A stretch of 12,047 bases of DNA from Methanobacterium_C sp963845285 (lineage in GTDB: Archaea; Methanobacteriota; Methanobacteria; Methanobacteriales; Methanobacteriaceae): assembly GCA_963845285.1 (NCBI GenBank), contig CAWJRO010000020.1, forward strand, positions 1 through 12,047. Direction: 5' to 3'. Made by a program: the position numbers and the translations under genes. The notes beneath the pieces were generated by a model. It searched no databases. It was not told where the DNA came from and was given only the letters and a program-made list of their open reading frames with translations. Shown here one piece after another: positions 6,368 through 12,047 of the stretch. Every line of letters starts with the position of its first letter. Positions within the stretch are counted from its first letter, which is position 1.

Positions 6368-6500
6368 CTATTAAATTATTTGAAATCATTTTTCATGAAT
6401 ATCAACCTTTGTTTCATAAATATTAACTTTAAAATGTTTTTAAAATGAGAAAAATCATATTTTATGCCGCAAAGCTTGAAATAAATCCATAACAAATATT

Positions 6501-7610
6501 TTACTCATCAATGTTTATCAGTTTGTATTCTGCAGATCCAAGACCGATCTTTTCACCGTATTTAATTTGCACGTGTCCATCAACATTGTTCCAGACTCCT
6601 GTGAACTTGTCCTCACCTTCACCATGGTGAATGTGGAGTAAAGAATTTTTAAATCCCTTCTGTTGATTTATTAGGTCGTAGCTTGCAGCATCAAGTGCAA
6701 CAGGGTCTAAAGAAGCCAATATTCCTATATCTGGAACTATGGGCCTGTCACTCCATGGAAGGCAGTCACAGTCAGGTGTGATGTTCATGAGGAAGTTGAT
6801 GTATCCAACTTTATCCTTCTTGTTTTTAACAGCCCCATAAGCGTATTCAACCAAGTTTTCCATGAAGTTTTCCATCTTATTCCAGTCGAGATCTATTGCA
6901 GATACTGAACAGTTATCCACACAGTTGTTGCAGCCTATACATTCATCATAATCAATAACAGATTTCTGGTTTTCAAGCTCCATTGCAGATACTGGACATA
7001 CTTCAACACATATTCCACACCCTGTGCAGAGCTCATTAATTAAGGGTTTGGCGCATTCATGCTGTTCAACTTTACCCTTAGAAGAAGCACACCCCATTGC
7101 AAGGTTTTTCAATGCACCTCCAAATCCGCTCATTCCATGGCCTTTGAAGTGGGACATCACAATCATACTGTCTGATTTATCAATATCTCCTGCAATTTTA
7201 ACCTTTTTGAAGTGTTTAAGGTTGATTTCAACGTTCTGCCAGTTGTCACCCATGAGACCATCTGCAATGATAACTGGAGCGCCAACAACAGCGTAGTCAA
7301 ATCCATGGAGCACTGCAGTTTCCATATGATCCACAGAGTTGTGCCTGCTTCCGTAGTAAAGTGTGTTTGTATCTGTTAAGAAGGGTTTAGCACCATTTTC
7401 ACGTATTTTTTCAACTACCTGTCTCACAAAAACAGGGTTTATATACGAATCGTTACCTACCTCACCAAAATGGAGTTTAACAGCAGTAAGATCGTTTTGT
7501 CCCATGAACTTTCCAAAGCCTGCAGCTTCAAAAAGTCGTTTGACCTTGTTTATCTTGTTATCTTCACTACTTCTTGACATGAAATCCGTAAAATAAACTT
7601 TATTTACCAT
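6501..7610 (-). CDS. DUF362 protein with two [4Fe-4S] ferredoxin motifs
   Basis: This 369-residue cytoplasmic iron-sulfur protein belongs to the DUF362 family, widespread in methanogens and clostridia, with no firmly known reaction. DUF362 segments flank a ferredoxin insert. The N-terminal part contains K45-L-H-F-G-E and a conserved K156-G-H-G-M-S-G-F-G-G-A-L-K-N-L stretch. The insert carries C195-x2-C198-x2-C201-x3-C205-P and C224-x2-C227-x2-C230-x3-C234, fitting two [4Fe-4S] clusters. The C-terminal part has D280-C-D-C, D302-P-V-A-L-D and an H326-I-H-H pattern. All eight cluster cysteines are present, so it is probably functional in electron transfer. ATG at 7610 has AGGG eight bases upstream. 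It follows the TIM-barrel gene by 89 bp on the same strand. They may share a transcript, although the T/A-rich gap could also hold its own promoter. Confidence 0.85.
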   Translation of the reverse strand: MVNKVYFTDFMSRSSEDNKINKVKRLFEAAGFGKFMGQNDLTAVKLHFGEVGNDSYINPVFVRQVVEKIRENGAKPFLTDTNTLYYGSRHNSVDHMETAVLHGFDYAVVGAPVIIADGLMGDNWQNVEINLKHFKKVKIAGDIDKSDSMIVMSHFKGHGMSGFGGALKNLAMGCASSKGKVEQHECAKPLINELCTGCGICVEVCPVSAMELENQKSVIDYDECIGCNNCVDNCSVSAIDLDWNKMENFMENLVEYAYGAVKNKKDKVGYINFLMNITPDCDCLPWSDRPIVPDIGILASLDPVALDAASYDLINQQKGFKNSLLHIHHGEGEDKFTGVWNNVDGHVQIKYGEKIGLGSAEYKLINIDE

Positions 7611-7699
7611 TAAATATCCCTCTCAATGATTAATTTTCCCACTAAACTTATTTTTACTATCTCATTTATTTATTTTTTCCCATACTAAACTATCCAAAT

Positions 7700-8512
7700 T
7701 TATTTAAAGCCGTTGAGAAGAATTTCCCTACTTTTCAGGACGTTTTCATAGTTGTTGAGTTCTATTATAACGTTGTCTATCCCATTAATAATGTCCAGAT
7801 CAAGGTTTCCCTCACCTAAAGCCAGGTGCTGGTCCTTTACACCATCATTATCACTCAAATGGTAATAATATATCCCATCGATCTGCAAAAATGGTTCAGG
7901 ATTACCTGTGGTGTTTGCATGGCCTATATCAACAGTTGCATGGCACCCGCATTCATCAACAAAGTACTGGTGTTCTGCTGCGCTGCTGCAAAAATAAGCA
8001 TATTTATTGGGCATATTTTCGACTGAAAGGATTATCCCACGGTCTTCTGCATATTCATTGGCCTTTTTCAGGGTTTCAACTGCAAAACGCATTCCCACAT
8101 TCCGAACACGATCCTCAAGACGGTGGATCAATCCAGGATGTGTTGTTATTGCCACAGCACCGATTTCTACAGCCATATCCACAGTCTCTTTAAGTTGTCG
8201 AAGGGTTTCTTCCCTTATTCCTGTGTTAAGACTTGCCGGATTCAGGTCTATGGTTGGTGCGTGCAGAAATATGTCTATATCGTAGGATTTAAAAACCTCA
8301 AATGAATCTCTGTAAAGTGTCATCGCATTTCTTGGCCATGTCCATGGGCCCTCGCAAAGAATCTCCATGATCTGAAAGTTGTCATCCGTGGCTGTTTGAA
8401 GCCATTCATCAAAGGAATTTGCAAATAATGCCAGAGTAGAAAATCCAAGTTTTATACTATCAACTCCTGCTATGCTAAAGAATAGTTTTTTCCAGATATT
8501 TACATTTTTCAT
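7700..8512 (-). CDS. TIM-barrel sugar isomerase/endonuclease IV-like protein
   Basis: This 270-residue protein is of the xylose-isomerase-like (AP endonuclease family 2) TIM-barrel family. Members are sugar-phosphate isomerases/epimerases or endonuclease IV, and the sequence alone does not decide between them. Residues matching the endonuclease IV metal ligands are all present: H84 (L-H-A-P), H125 (T-H-P-G), E165 (V-E-N-M), D195 and H198 (D-I-G-H), H218 (Y-H-L-S-D), D227/H229 and E234. A metal-dependent enzyme is therefore likely. The barrel begins around K21-L-G-F-S-T, which may be the ancestral start, since AGGAG lies eight bases before the ATA codon for I20. ATG at 8512 is the only canonical start, and a TATA element at 8541-8550 would give a nearly leaderless message from it. 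It is divergent from the small membrane gene and upstream of the DUF362 gene. Confidence 0.8.
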   Translation of the reverse strand: MKNVNIWKKLFFSIAGVDSIKLGFSTLALFANSFDEWLQTATDDNFQIMEILCEGPWTWPRNAMTLYRDSFEVFKSYDIDIFLHAPTIDLNPASLNTGIREETLRQLKETVDMAVEIGAVAITTHPGLIHRLEDRVRNVGMRFAVETLKKANEYAEDRGIILSVENMPNKYAYFCSSAAEHQYFVDECGCHATVDIGHANTTGNPEPFLQIDGIYYYHLSDNDGVKDQHLALGEGNLDLDIINGIDNVIIELNNYENVLKSREILLNGFK

Positions 8513-8540
8513 TCCCTAGAAAAATATTGATATAACAATG

Positions 8541-8550
8541 CCTATATACT
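8541..8550 (-). promoter_or_regulatory. TATA element of the TIM-barrel gene
   Basis: On the minus strand AGTATATAGG lies about 34 bp before the ATG at 8512, so transcription would start about 8 nt before it. This supports ATG 8512 as the real start through a leaderless or short-leader mRNA. Confidence 0.4.
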
Positions 8551-8566
8551 ACTATTCAATAAATGG

Positions 8567-8600
8567 TTGAAATATTATTCATAGGTTTGAAATATTCATA
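8567..8600. repeat. Direct repeat TTGAAATATT..CATA
   Basis: TTGAAATATTATTCATA (8567-8583) is followed by TTGAAATATTCATA (8587-8600), identical but for a missing ATT, with a 20-bp period. It lies between two divergent genes and is a candidate shared operator. Confidence 0.35.
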
Positions 8601-8640
8601 AGATTGAACAGATCCTTTGAATGGATCATCTCTCAAGATC

Positions 8641-8677
8641 ATTAAAAGATACAGATATTAAAAGATATTTTTATAAG
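8641..8677 (+). promoter_or_regulatory. Promoter of the small membrane protein gene with repeated boxes
   Basis: TTTATAAG (8670-8677) is a good TATA box placed to start transcription near 8700, almost at the ATG (8704), so the message may be leaderless. ATTAAAAGATA occurs twice directly upstream (8641-8651 and 8657-8667, 16-bp period), covering the BRE position. A further dyad GATCC/GGATC lies at 8611-8627. Confidence 0.45.
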
Positions 8678-8703
8678 TATAAAATAACGGGAATTATGAT
8701 AAA

Positions 8704-8973
8704 ATGGACAGAAAAATCATTGCAGGAATCATACTGGGAGCAGTTACTTTTGTTGTGGTAACGTTTCTAGCCCTCCAGGCGCTTGCATGGATGGGATACG
8801 CAGCAAACACAAAAATGCCGGGACATAACTTTGTAAACGCCATTGCAATTTTCATCGGAGTTATAGGGGCATCTTTCGCTTACACATTAATAAACGGGCA
8901 CAAAAATCCGCCAAAAGAAGGGGATAAGATGGAGGTAATGGAGATGATAAAAAAAATGGGTAAAAAAATGTAA
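8704..8973 (+). CDS. Small two-helix membrane protein
   Basis: This 89-residue protein of unrecognised family has two strong membrane helices (about 5-31 and 43-65). The short loop between them contains N35-T-K-M-P-G-H. A lysine-rich, Met-rich C-terminal tail follows (67-89), probably cytoplasmic. Glycines in both helices (G8, G12; G52, G55) would allow tight helix packing. ATG at 8704 is chosen because the ORF is otherwise short, the TATA box sits about 30 bp upstream, and codon use looks regular. It has no Shine-Dalgarno site, in line with a leaderless transcript. It may be an accessory membrane subunit or a stress-response protein, but nothing in the sequence tells. Confidence 0.7.
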   Translation: MDRKIIAGIILGAVTFVVVTFLALQALAWMGYAANTKMPGHNFVNAIAIFIGVIGASFAYTLINGHKNPPKEGDKMEVMEMIKKMGKKM

Positions 8974-9151
8974 TATTTGAAAAGCCCACGTTTAAGAATT
9001 TGCAGTTAATTATTAAATTAAGATAATTAAAACTACATTACACGAGTAAATTAGTTTTGTACATCATTTTTTTATTATTTTGGATATTTAATTCTTTTTT
9101 AAGGTTTAAAACCATTAAGATGTCTTTTAAAATCATAAGTGTCATAAAAAC

Positions 9152-9178
9152 TTTTTTTTTGAATCTGAATTTTTTTTT
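9152..9178 (+). terminator. Double T9 tract, probable archaeal terminator
   Basis: Two runs of nine T, each followed by GAATC, repeat with an 18-bp period (9152-9165 and 9170-9183). Oligo-T tracts of this length are strong termination signals for archaeal RNA polymerase on the plus strand. The run may end readthrough from the small membrane gene. An earlier T7 tract lies at 9067-9073. Confidence 0.45.
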
Positions 9179-9227
9179 GAATCATGAAATTCATCTAAAA
9201 AATGTCCAAGGCTTCAATTACCCAACA

Positions 9228-9284
9228 TTTATATGGGATGAAAATGTTAGGTCTACCTAACTTAATTAGGCATTCCTAACATTT
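9228..9284 (+). promoter_or_regulatory. TATA box with tandem TTAGG-N4-CCTAA dyads
   Basis: TTTATATG (9228-9235) is a TATA-like box whose expected start point (about 9257) falls in two dyads: TTAGGTCTACCTAA (9247-9260) and TTAGGCATTCCTAA (9266-9279), 19 bp centre to centre. The outer arms AAATGTTAGG (9242-9251) and CCTAACATTT (9275-9284) are exact complements. The half-site resembles the TTAGG/CCTAA of DtxR/IdeR metal-repressor boxes. No gene begins until PadR at 9590, so the target transcript is unclear. Confidence 0.55.
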
Positions 9285-9479
9285 CAAAGATCACCAAACA
9301 ATGGATTGATCTGATATCCCTCTAATGACATTTAAGAGTTAAAAAATGGGAATAATTGATAATAATAACCATATAACGTCTCTAAAATTGTTAAAAACAT
9401 CAAAAAATATTAATCATCAGGTGAATTTAAGTAATCCCCCATCACCACATTGATCACTTTTATAAAATTCAACCAAGCA

Positions 9480-9562
9480 TTTATATACGGATTTATACAG
9501 TATGTATATTCCTGAAACTATATCAAAATTTGATATATCATAAAACTGATATATCATAAAAC
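9480..9562 (+). promoter_or_regulatory. PadR gene promoter with tandem TGATATATCA operators
   Basis: TTTATATA (9480-9487) matches the archaeal TATA consensus, with TTTATACA (9492-9499) as a second candidate. Transcription would begin around 9510-9522. Downstream lie TATATCAAAATTTGATATA (9519-9537), a perfect dyad, and two exact head-to-tail copies of TGATATATCATAAAAC (9531-9546 and 9547-9562). Each copy contains the perfect 10-bp palindrome TGATATATCA. Sites at and after the transcription start are the typical place for repression, so autoregulation by the PadR protein is likely. GGAG (9577-9580) is the ribosome binding site. Confidence 0.6.
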
Positions 9563-9589
9563 ATAATATATGATGTGGAGTGAAATTTT

Positions 9590-10063
9590 ATGAAAAATGG
9601 ACGTGCACCCCCTAAGGACGAAGCACAACCAGAATCTGAAGAAGTAACTGATGAATTGAGCTGTGAGGATCTGAAATGTGAAGATCTGAAAAATCTGCCA
9701 AAATACGATAAAGCAATCATAAAAGGATTTATGAAAGGATTCGGCAAAGCCATGATACTCTGGCTCATAAGTAAGGGACGGATGCATGGATACGAAGTAA
9801 TGACTAAACTCAACGAATTTTTCCCTTCAGAAAACCATAAAAAAGTACCAGGCCCAAGTATGATATACCCTGTACTCCACGATCTGGAGAAAAGAGGATT
9901 AATAAAGGGTAAATGGGAATCTCAAGGCAAAAGAAAGGTTAAATATTACGAAATAACCGAAGAGGGCTTGGGTACTATCATGAGAATCAAAAAGATTTTT
10001 AAATGTCATATAAAGCCCCATTGTGAGGAATTCTGGAATGATATGTTCTTCAAAAATAAATAA
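9590..10063 (+). CDS. PadR-family transcriptional regulator
   Basis: This 157-residue regulator has a PadR-type winged helix at about residues 48-130: L57-W-L-I-S-K-G-R-M-H-G-Y-E-V, P89-S-M-I-Y-P-V-L-H-D-L-E-K-R-G-L-I, then the wing K108-W-E..K-Y-Y-E-I-T-E-E-G. PadR proteins bind palindromic DNA as dimers and mostly repress adjacent exporter genes. Unusual are a 45-residue acidic N-terminal extension containing a duplicated C-E-D-L-K (25-34) and a short C-terminal helix with C139-H-x3-H144-C145. The four Cys and two His residues could bind a metal or sense redox state, which is inference. The N-terminal repeat comes from a 15-bp duplication in the DNA (9662-9676, 9677-9691). ATG at 9590 has GGAG nine bases upstream. 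The ABC ATPase gene follows after 17 bp in the same operon. Confidence 0.85.
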   Translation: MKNGRAPPKDEAQPESEEVTDELSCEDLKCEDLKNLPKYDKAIIKGFMKGFGKAMILWLISKGRMHGYEVMTKLNEFFPSENHKKVPGPSMIYPVLHDLEKRGLIKGKWESQGKRKVKYYEITEEGLGTIMRIKKIFKCHIKPHCEEFWNDMFFKNK

Positions 10064-10080
10064 AAGAAGGAGTTGTAATT

Positions 10081-11157
10081 GTGAAATACGCCATAGAAAC
10101 CCTTGATCTAACCAAAAGATACAAAAAATTTCTGGCGGTAGATGGTTTAAATCTTAACGTTGATAACAAAAGCATATTCGGATTTTTAGGTCCAAATGGA
10201 GCTGGAAAAACAACCACCATCAAAATGCTCACATGTCTGATCCAGCCAACATCTGGAACTGCTAAAGTAGCAGGTTACGACATAAAAAAATCCCCAAACG
10301 AGGTAAGACAAAAAATTGGGATGGTTCCCCAGTTGGTAAGTCTTTATGGTGATTTAACAGCCCAGGAAAATGTTGAACTCTGTGCCGATTACTATGGAAT
10401 GCCCAGAGACCTTAAAGAAAAACGGATCGATGAACTCATGGAACTGGTGGACATTAAGTATGCTAAAAACAAGCAAGTTCATCAAATGTCAGGAGGACAA
10501 AAACAAAAGGTGTCTGTAGTAGCAAGTTTAGTACATCAACCTGACATTCTTTTCCTAGACGAACCAACCATTGGTCTTGACCCAACAACCAAAAGGGTTC
10601 TTTGGGATCTTATAGAAGAGCTGAACAACAAGGGCCATACCATAATCTTGTGCTCCCACGATATGTACGAGGTGGAGATGCTCTGCGACAACGTAGGAAT
10701 TATAAATGGAGGAAAGCTTGCAGCATACAACACTCCACAGGGACTTAAGGACAGTGTAATGGCCAAAAATAAGGCGAATGAAGAGTCTAATATAAACACC
10801 ATCATGAAGGACCTTGAAAAGGAGAGTTCTATAAATGAAGCTTCATCATTTAACAAACTTAAAGAAGCTGTTGTAGAGCAGGAAAAGGATAACACACGAG
10901 AAATAAGTGTTATGATAAGCAACTTGAACGAAGATATCATTAATAAAATAAAAAATCTTCCCTACGTCTTCAAAATCAGGAAAGATCACTCTGAAAGAAT
11001 AACTATGGATATAAGTAAGGCAGAAGATGCTGTAACCGGAGTAATTTCAACCATAATAGAAAATGGGGGAAATATAACGTCTATACATACAAAAGACCCC
11101 TCTTTAGAGGATGTTTTCATGACGGTTACTGCTAAAAAGAAAGTGGAGGGTGAATGA
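10081..11157 (+). CDS. ABC-2-type exporter ATP-binding protein
   Basis: This 358-residue cytoplasmic ATPase energises the permease encoded next. The nucleotide-binding domain (about 1-220) shows Walker A G37-P-N-G-A-G-K-T-T45, Q-loop Q84, signature M136-S-G-G-Q-K, Walker B I156-L-F-L-D160 with catalytic E161, a D-loop at about 165-168 and switch H193. The C-terminal extension (about 230-350) is charged and ends with S341-L-E-D-V-F-M. This is typical of drug/antibiotic (DrrA/CcmA-like) and Na+-type exporter ATPases with a DUF4162-like tail. A substrate cannot be read from the sequence. It starts with GTG at 10081, eight bases after GGAG. The intergenic gap to PadR is 17 bp and to the permease 1 bp, so the three genes form one operon presumably repressed by PadR. 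Confidence 0.9.
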   Translation: MKYAIETLDLTKRYKKFLAVDGLNLNVDNKSIFGFLGPNGAGKTTTIKMLTCLIQPTSGTAKVAGYDIKKSPNEVRQKIGMVPQLVSLYGDLTAQENVELCADYYGMPRDLKEKRIDELMELVDIKYAKNKQVHQMSGGQKQKVSVVASLVHQPDILFLDEPTIGLDPTTKRVLWDLIEELNNKGHTIILCSHDMYEVEMLCDNVGIINGGKLAAYNTPQGLKDSVMAKNKANEESNINTIMKDLEKESSINEASSFNKLKEAVVEQEKDNTREISVMISNLNEDIINKIKNLPYVFKIRKDHSERITMDISKAEDAVTGVISTIIENGGNITSIHTKDPSLEDVFMTVTAKKKVEGE

Positions 11158-11158
11158 G

Positions 11159-12047
11159 GTGGAAACAAAGAAAGTAATGTGGATGATCAAAAAGGATATG
11201 TTAGTCCTCTGGAGACATAAACCTCGTTTAATATCACTTTTTGTATTCCCGATACTGATGATAGCCCTTTTCGGCTATGGTATGGGTGGAGAAATTCAGA
11301 ACATTCCTGTTGTGGTTGTAGAACAGAGCAACGGCCCTGTTACAGATGCAACTCTCAACGCAATAAAGGGGTTGGATCTGTATGATGTAAAGGGAATAAT
11401 AGCGGACCAGGATAAAGGAAAAAAAATGGTTGTGGATGGGCAGGTCAAAGCTGCAATAATCCTTCCAAATGATTATGAAAATATTACGGGCAACCAATCC
11501 AAGACTGTAACCGTTTACGTTGATTCATCGGATCAAATGGCAACACAGGCCCTTGTACCAGAAACACAGGCACTTTTCAGTCAAATATCAGAACAGATAG
11601 GAATTAAAAAGATTCAAGCCCAAAGTGCCCAGGTTACCACATCTCAATCAGCACTTGCAGGATTAAATGTCCAGAACATGATGAACTCTGTGAACTTCCA
11701 GATAAACAAGCTCTATGGAAATATTAAATATATAGATTTCCTTGTACCTGCTATTCTAGCAATGACCGTGATGTTCTCGGCAATGTTCGGGATGGGAGAA
11801 TCCATAGCAGGTGAACGTGAGAGAGGAGAGCTTTCAAGGCTTTTTATGACCCCTACAAGTGTTGCCACAGTTATCATTGGTAAAATCATATCCAAAGTTA
11901 CAATAGAAACTTTTAGGGCTATAATTCTGATTATAGCGGCGATAGTGCTGTTCAGTGTTACTATAAACGGAAGTATGGTGCTGACACTACTTCTTCTTGT
12001 GTTGACGGTTTTGTGCTTTGTGGGCTTTGGAATAATGATATCTGCAA
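11159..12047 (+). CDS. ABC-2-type permease, 3' end outside the window
   Basis: An open frame of 296 codons runs to the window edge without a stop. GTG at 11159 follows a near-ideal ribosome binding site, GGAGGGTGA (11145-11153), inside the end of the ATPase gene, pointing to translational coupling. The layout is that of ABC2_membrane_3 permeases: a basic N-terminus with W-R-H-K-P-R (18-23), a first helix at about 24-42, then a large external domain (45-190) with N-x-S/T sites (N108, N112). Membrane helices follow from about 192-213, with the conserved amphipathic G213-E-S-I-A-G-E-R-E-R-G-E-L-S-R-L-F-M-T-P between helices, then helices at about 235-268 and 271-296. It would form the membrane channel of the exporter driven by the preceding ATPase. 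The usual length is near 370-400 residues, so roughly 80-100 are missing. Confidence 0.88.
   Translation, partial: METKKVMWMIKKDMLVLWRHKPRLISLFVFPILMIALFGYGMGGEIQNIPVVVVEQSNGPVTDATLNAIKGLDLYDVKGIIADQDKGKKMVVDGQVKAAIILPNDYENITGNQSKTVTVYVDSSDQMATQALVPETQALFSQISEQIGIKKIQAQSAQVTTSQSALAGLNVQNMMNSVNFQINKLYGNIKYIDFLVPAILAMTVMFSAMFGMGESIAGERERGELSRLFMTPTSVATVIIGKIISKVTIETFRAIILIIAAIVLFSVTINGSMVLTLLLLVLTVLCFVGFGIMISA

Larger units (their letters stand above)
8974..9589. other. Gene-free regulatory region between membrane gene and PadR
   Basis: No convincing gene is seen in these about 615 bp. They hold, in order, T-tracts acting as probable terminators (9067-9073, 9152-9178), a TATA box followed by a double TTAGG-N4-CCTAA dyad (9228-9284), and the PadR promoter with tandem operators (9480-9562). 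A 35-codon frame at 9346-9453 has a weak ribosome binding site and no recognisable features. Confidence 0.6.

Noticed and set aside
7024..8305. Several plus-strand ORFs of 60-100 codons
   Set aside because: They lie antisense to the DUF362 and TIM-barrel genes, which have clear family motifs; they show no protein-like features or ribosome binding sites.
9057..9260. 67-codon ORF rich in Phe, Lys, Ile
   Set aside because: It is a translation of T-tract DNA (9152-9178), lacks a ribosome binding site and overlaps the promoter and dyads at 9228-9260.
9346..9453. 35-codon frame downstream of the dyads
   Set aside because: There is only a weak GAG upstream, and the Asn-rich composition matches random AT-rich translation; kept only as a possibility in the intergenic entry.
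1..12047. CRISPR array
   Set aside because: No regularly spaced direct repeats of 24-40 bp with unique spacers occur; the repeats present are short operators or tandem pairs.

Overview
The window looks like part of a genome of a low-GC methanogenic archaeon, most likely Methanobacteriales (Methanobacterium-like). This rests on archaeal TATA-type promoters, a soluble P-type-ATPase-like HAD protein closely resembling Methanocaldococcus MJ0968, a DUF362/dicluster ferredoxin protein, an IS5-type transposase, very AT-rich intergenic DNA and GTG/ATG starts with GGAG/GGTG ribosome binding sites. Species assignment from sequence alone is not possible.

Left part (1-3780). A LysE/RhtB-type exporter gene is cut to about half its length, followed by roughly 720 bp without a convincing gene. 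Next comes a leftward set: a small secreted beta-rich protein (3702-3184), a secreted toxin-like or peptidase-like remnant with a glycine-rich hydrophobic hairpin and no start codon (3095-2223), and, 22 bp further on, a polytopic membrane protein (2200-1346). This accessory cluster is the least understood coding part of the window. The secreted gene has an unusually palindromic promoter.

Middle part (3900-7610). A HAD phosphatase-like gene (rightward) and a DUF362 iron-sulfur gene (leftward) converge. Their shared 3' intergenic space has collected two insertions: a 107-bp MITE-like element with a 5-bp target duplication, and a complete 1214-bp IS5-family element with 12-bp perfect terminal repeats and a 4-bp duplication (AAGA). 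The HAD gene has a possible 10-codon leader peptide and a near-perfect 18-bp palindrome before its start.

Right part (7611-12047). A TIM-barrel sugar-isomerase/endonuclease-IV-like protein lies 89 bp upstream of the DUF362 gene, on the same strand and possibly in the same transcript. It is divergent from a small two-helix membrane protein. About 600 bp of regulatory DNA follows, with two features: a tandem pair of TTAGG-N4-CCTAA dyads directly downstream of a TATA box (DtxR/IdeR-like in appearance), and the promoter of a PadR-type regulator gene carrying tandem TGATATATCA operators. The PadR gene heads a compact operon with an ABC-2 exporter ATPase and its permease, the latter running off the window. 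The simplest reading is a PadR-controlled efflux system, with the regulator binding its own promoter and perhaps sensing a metal or redox signal through its unusual Cys/His residues.
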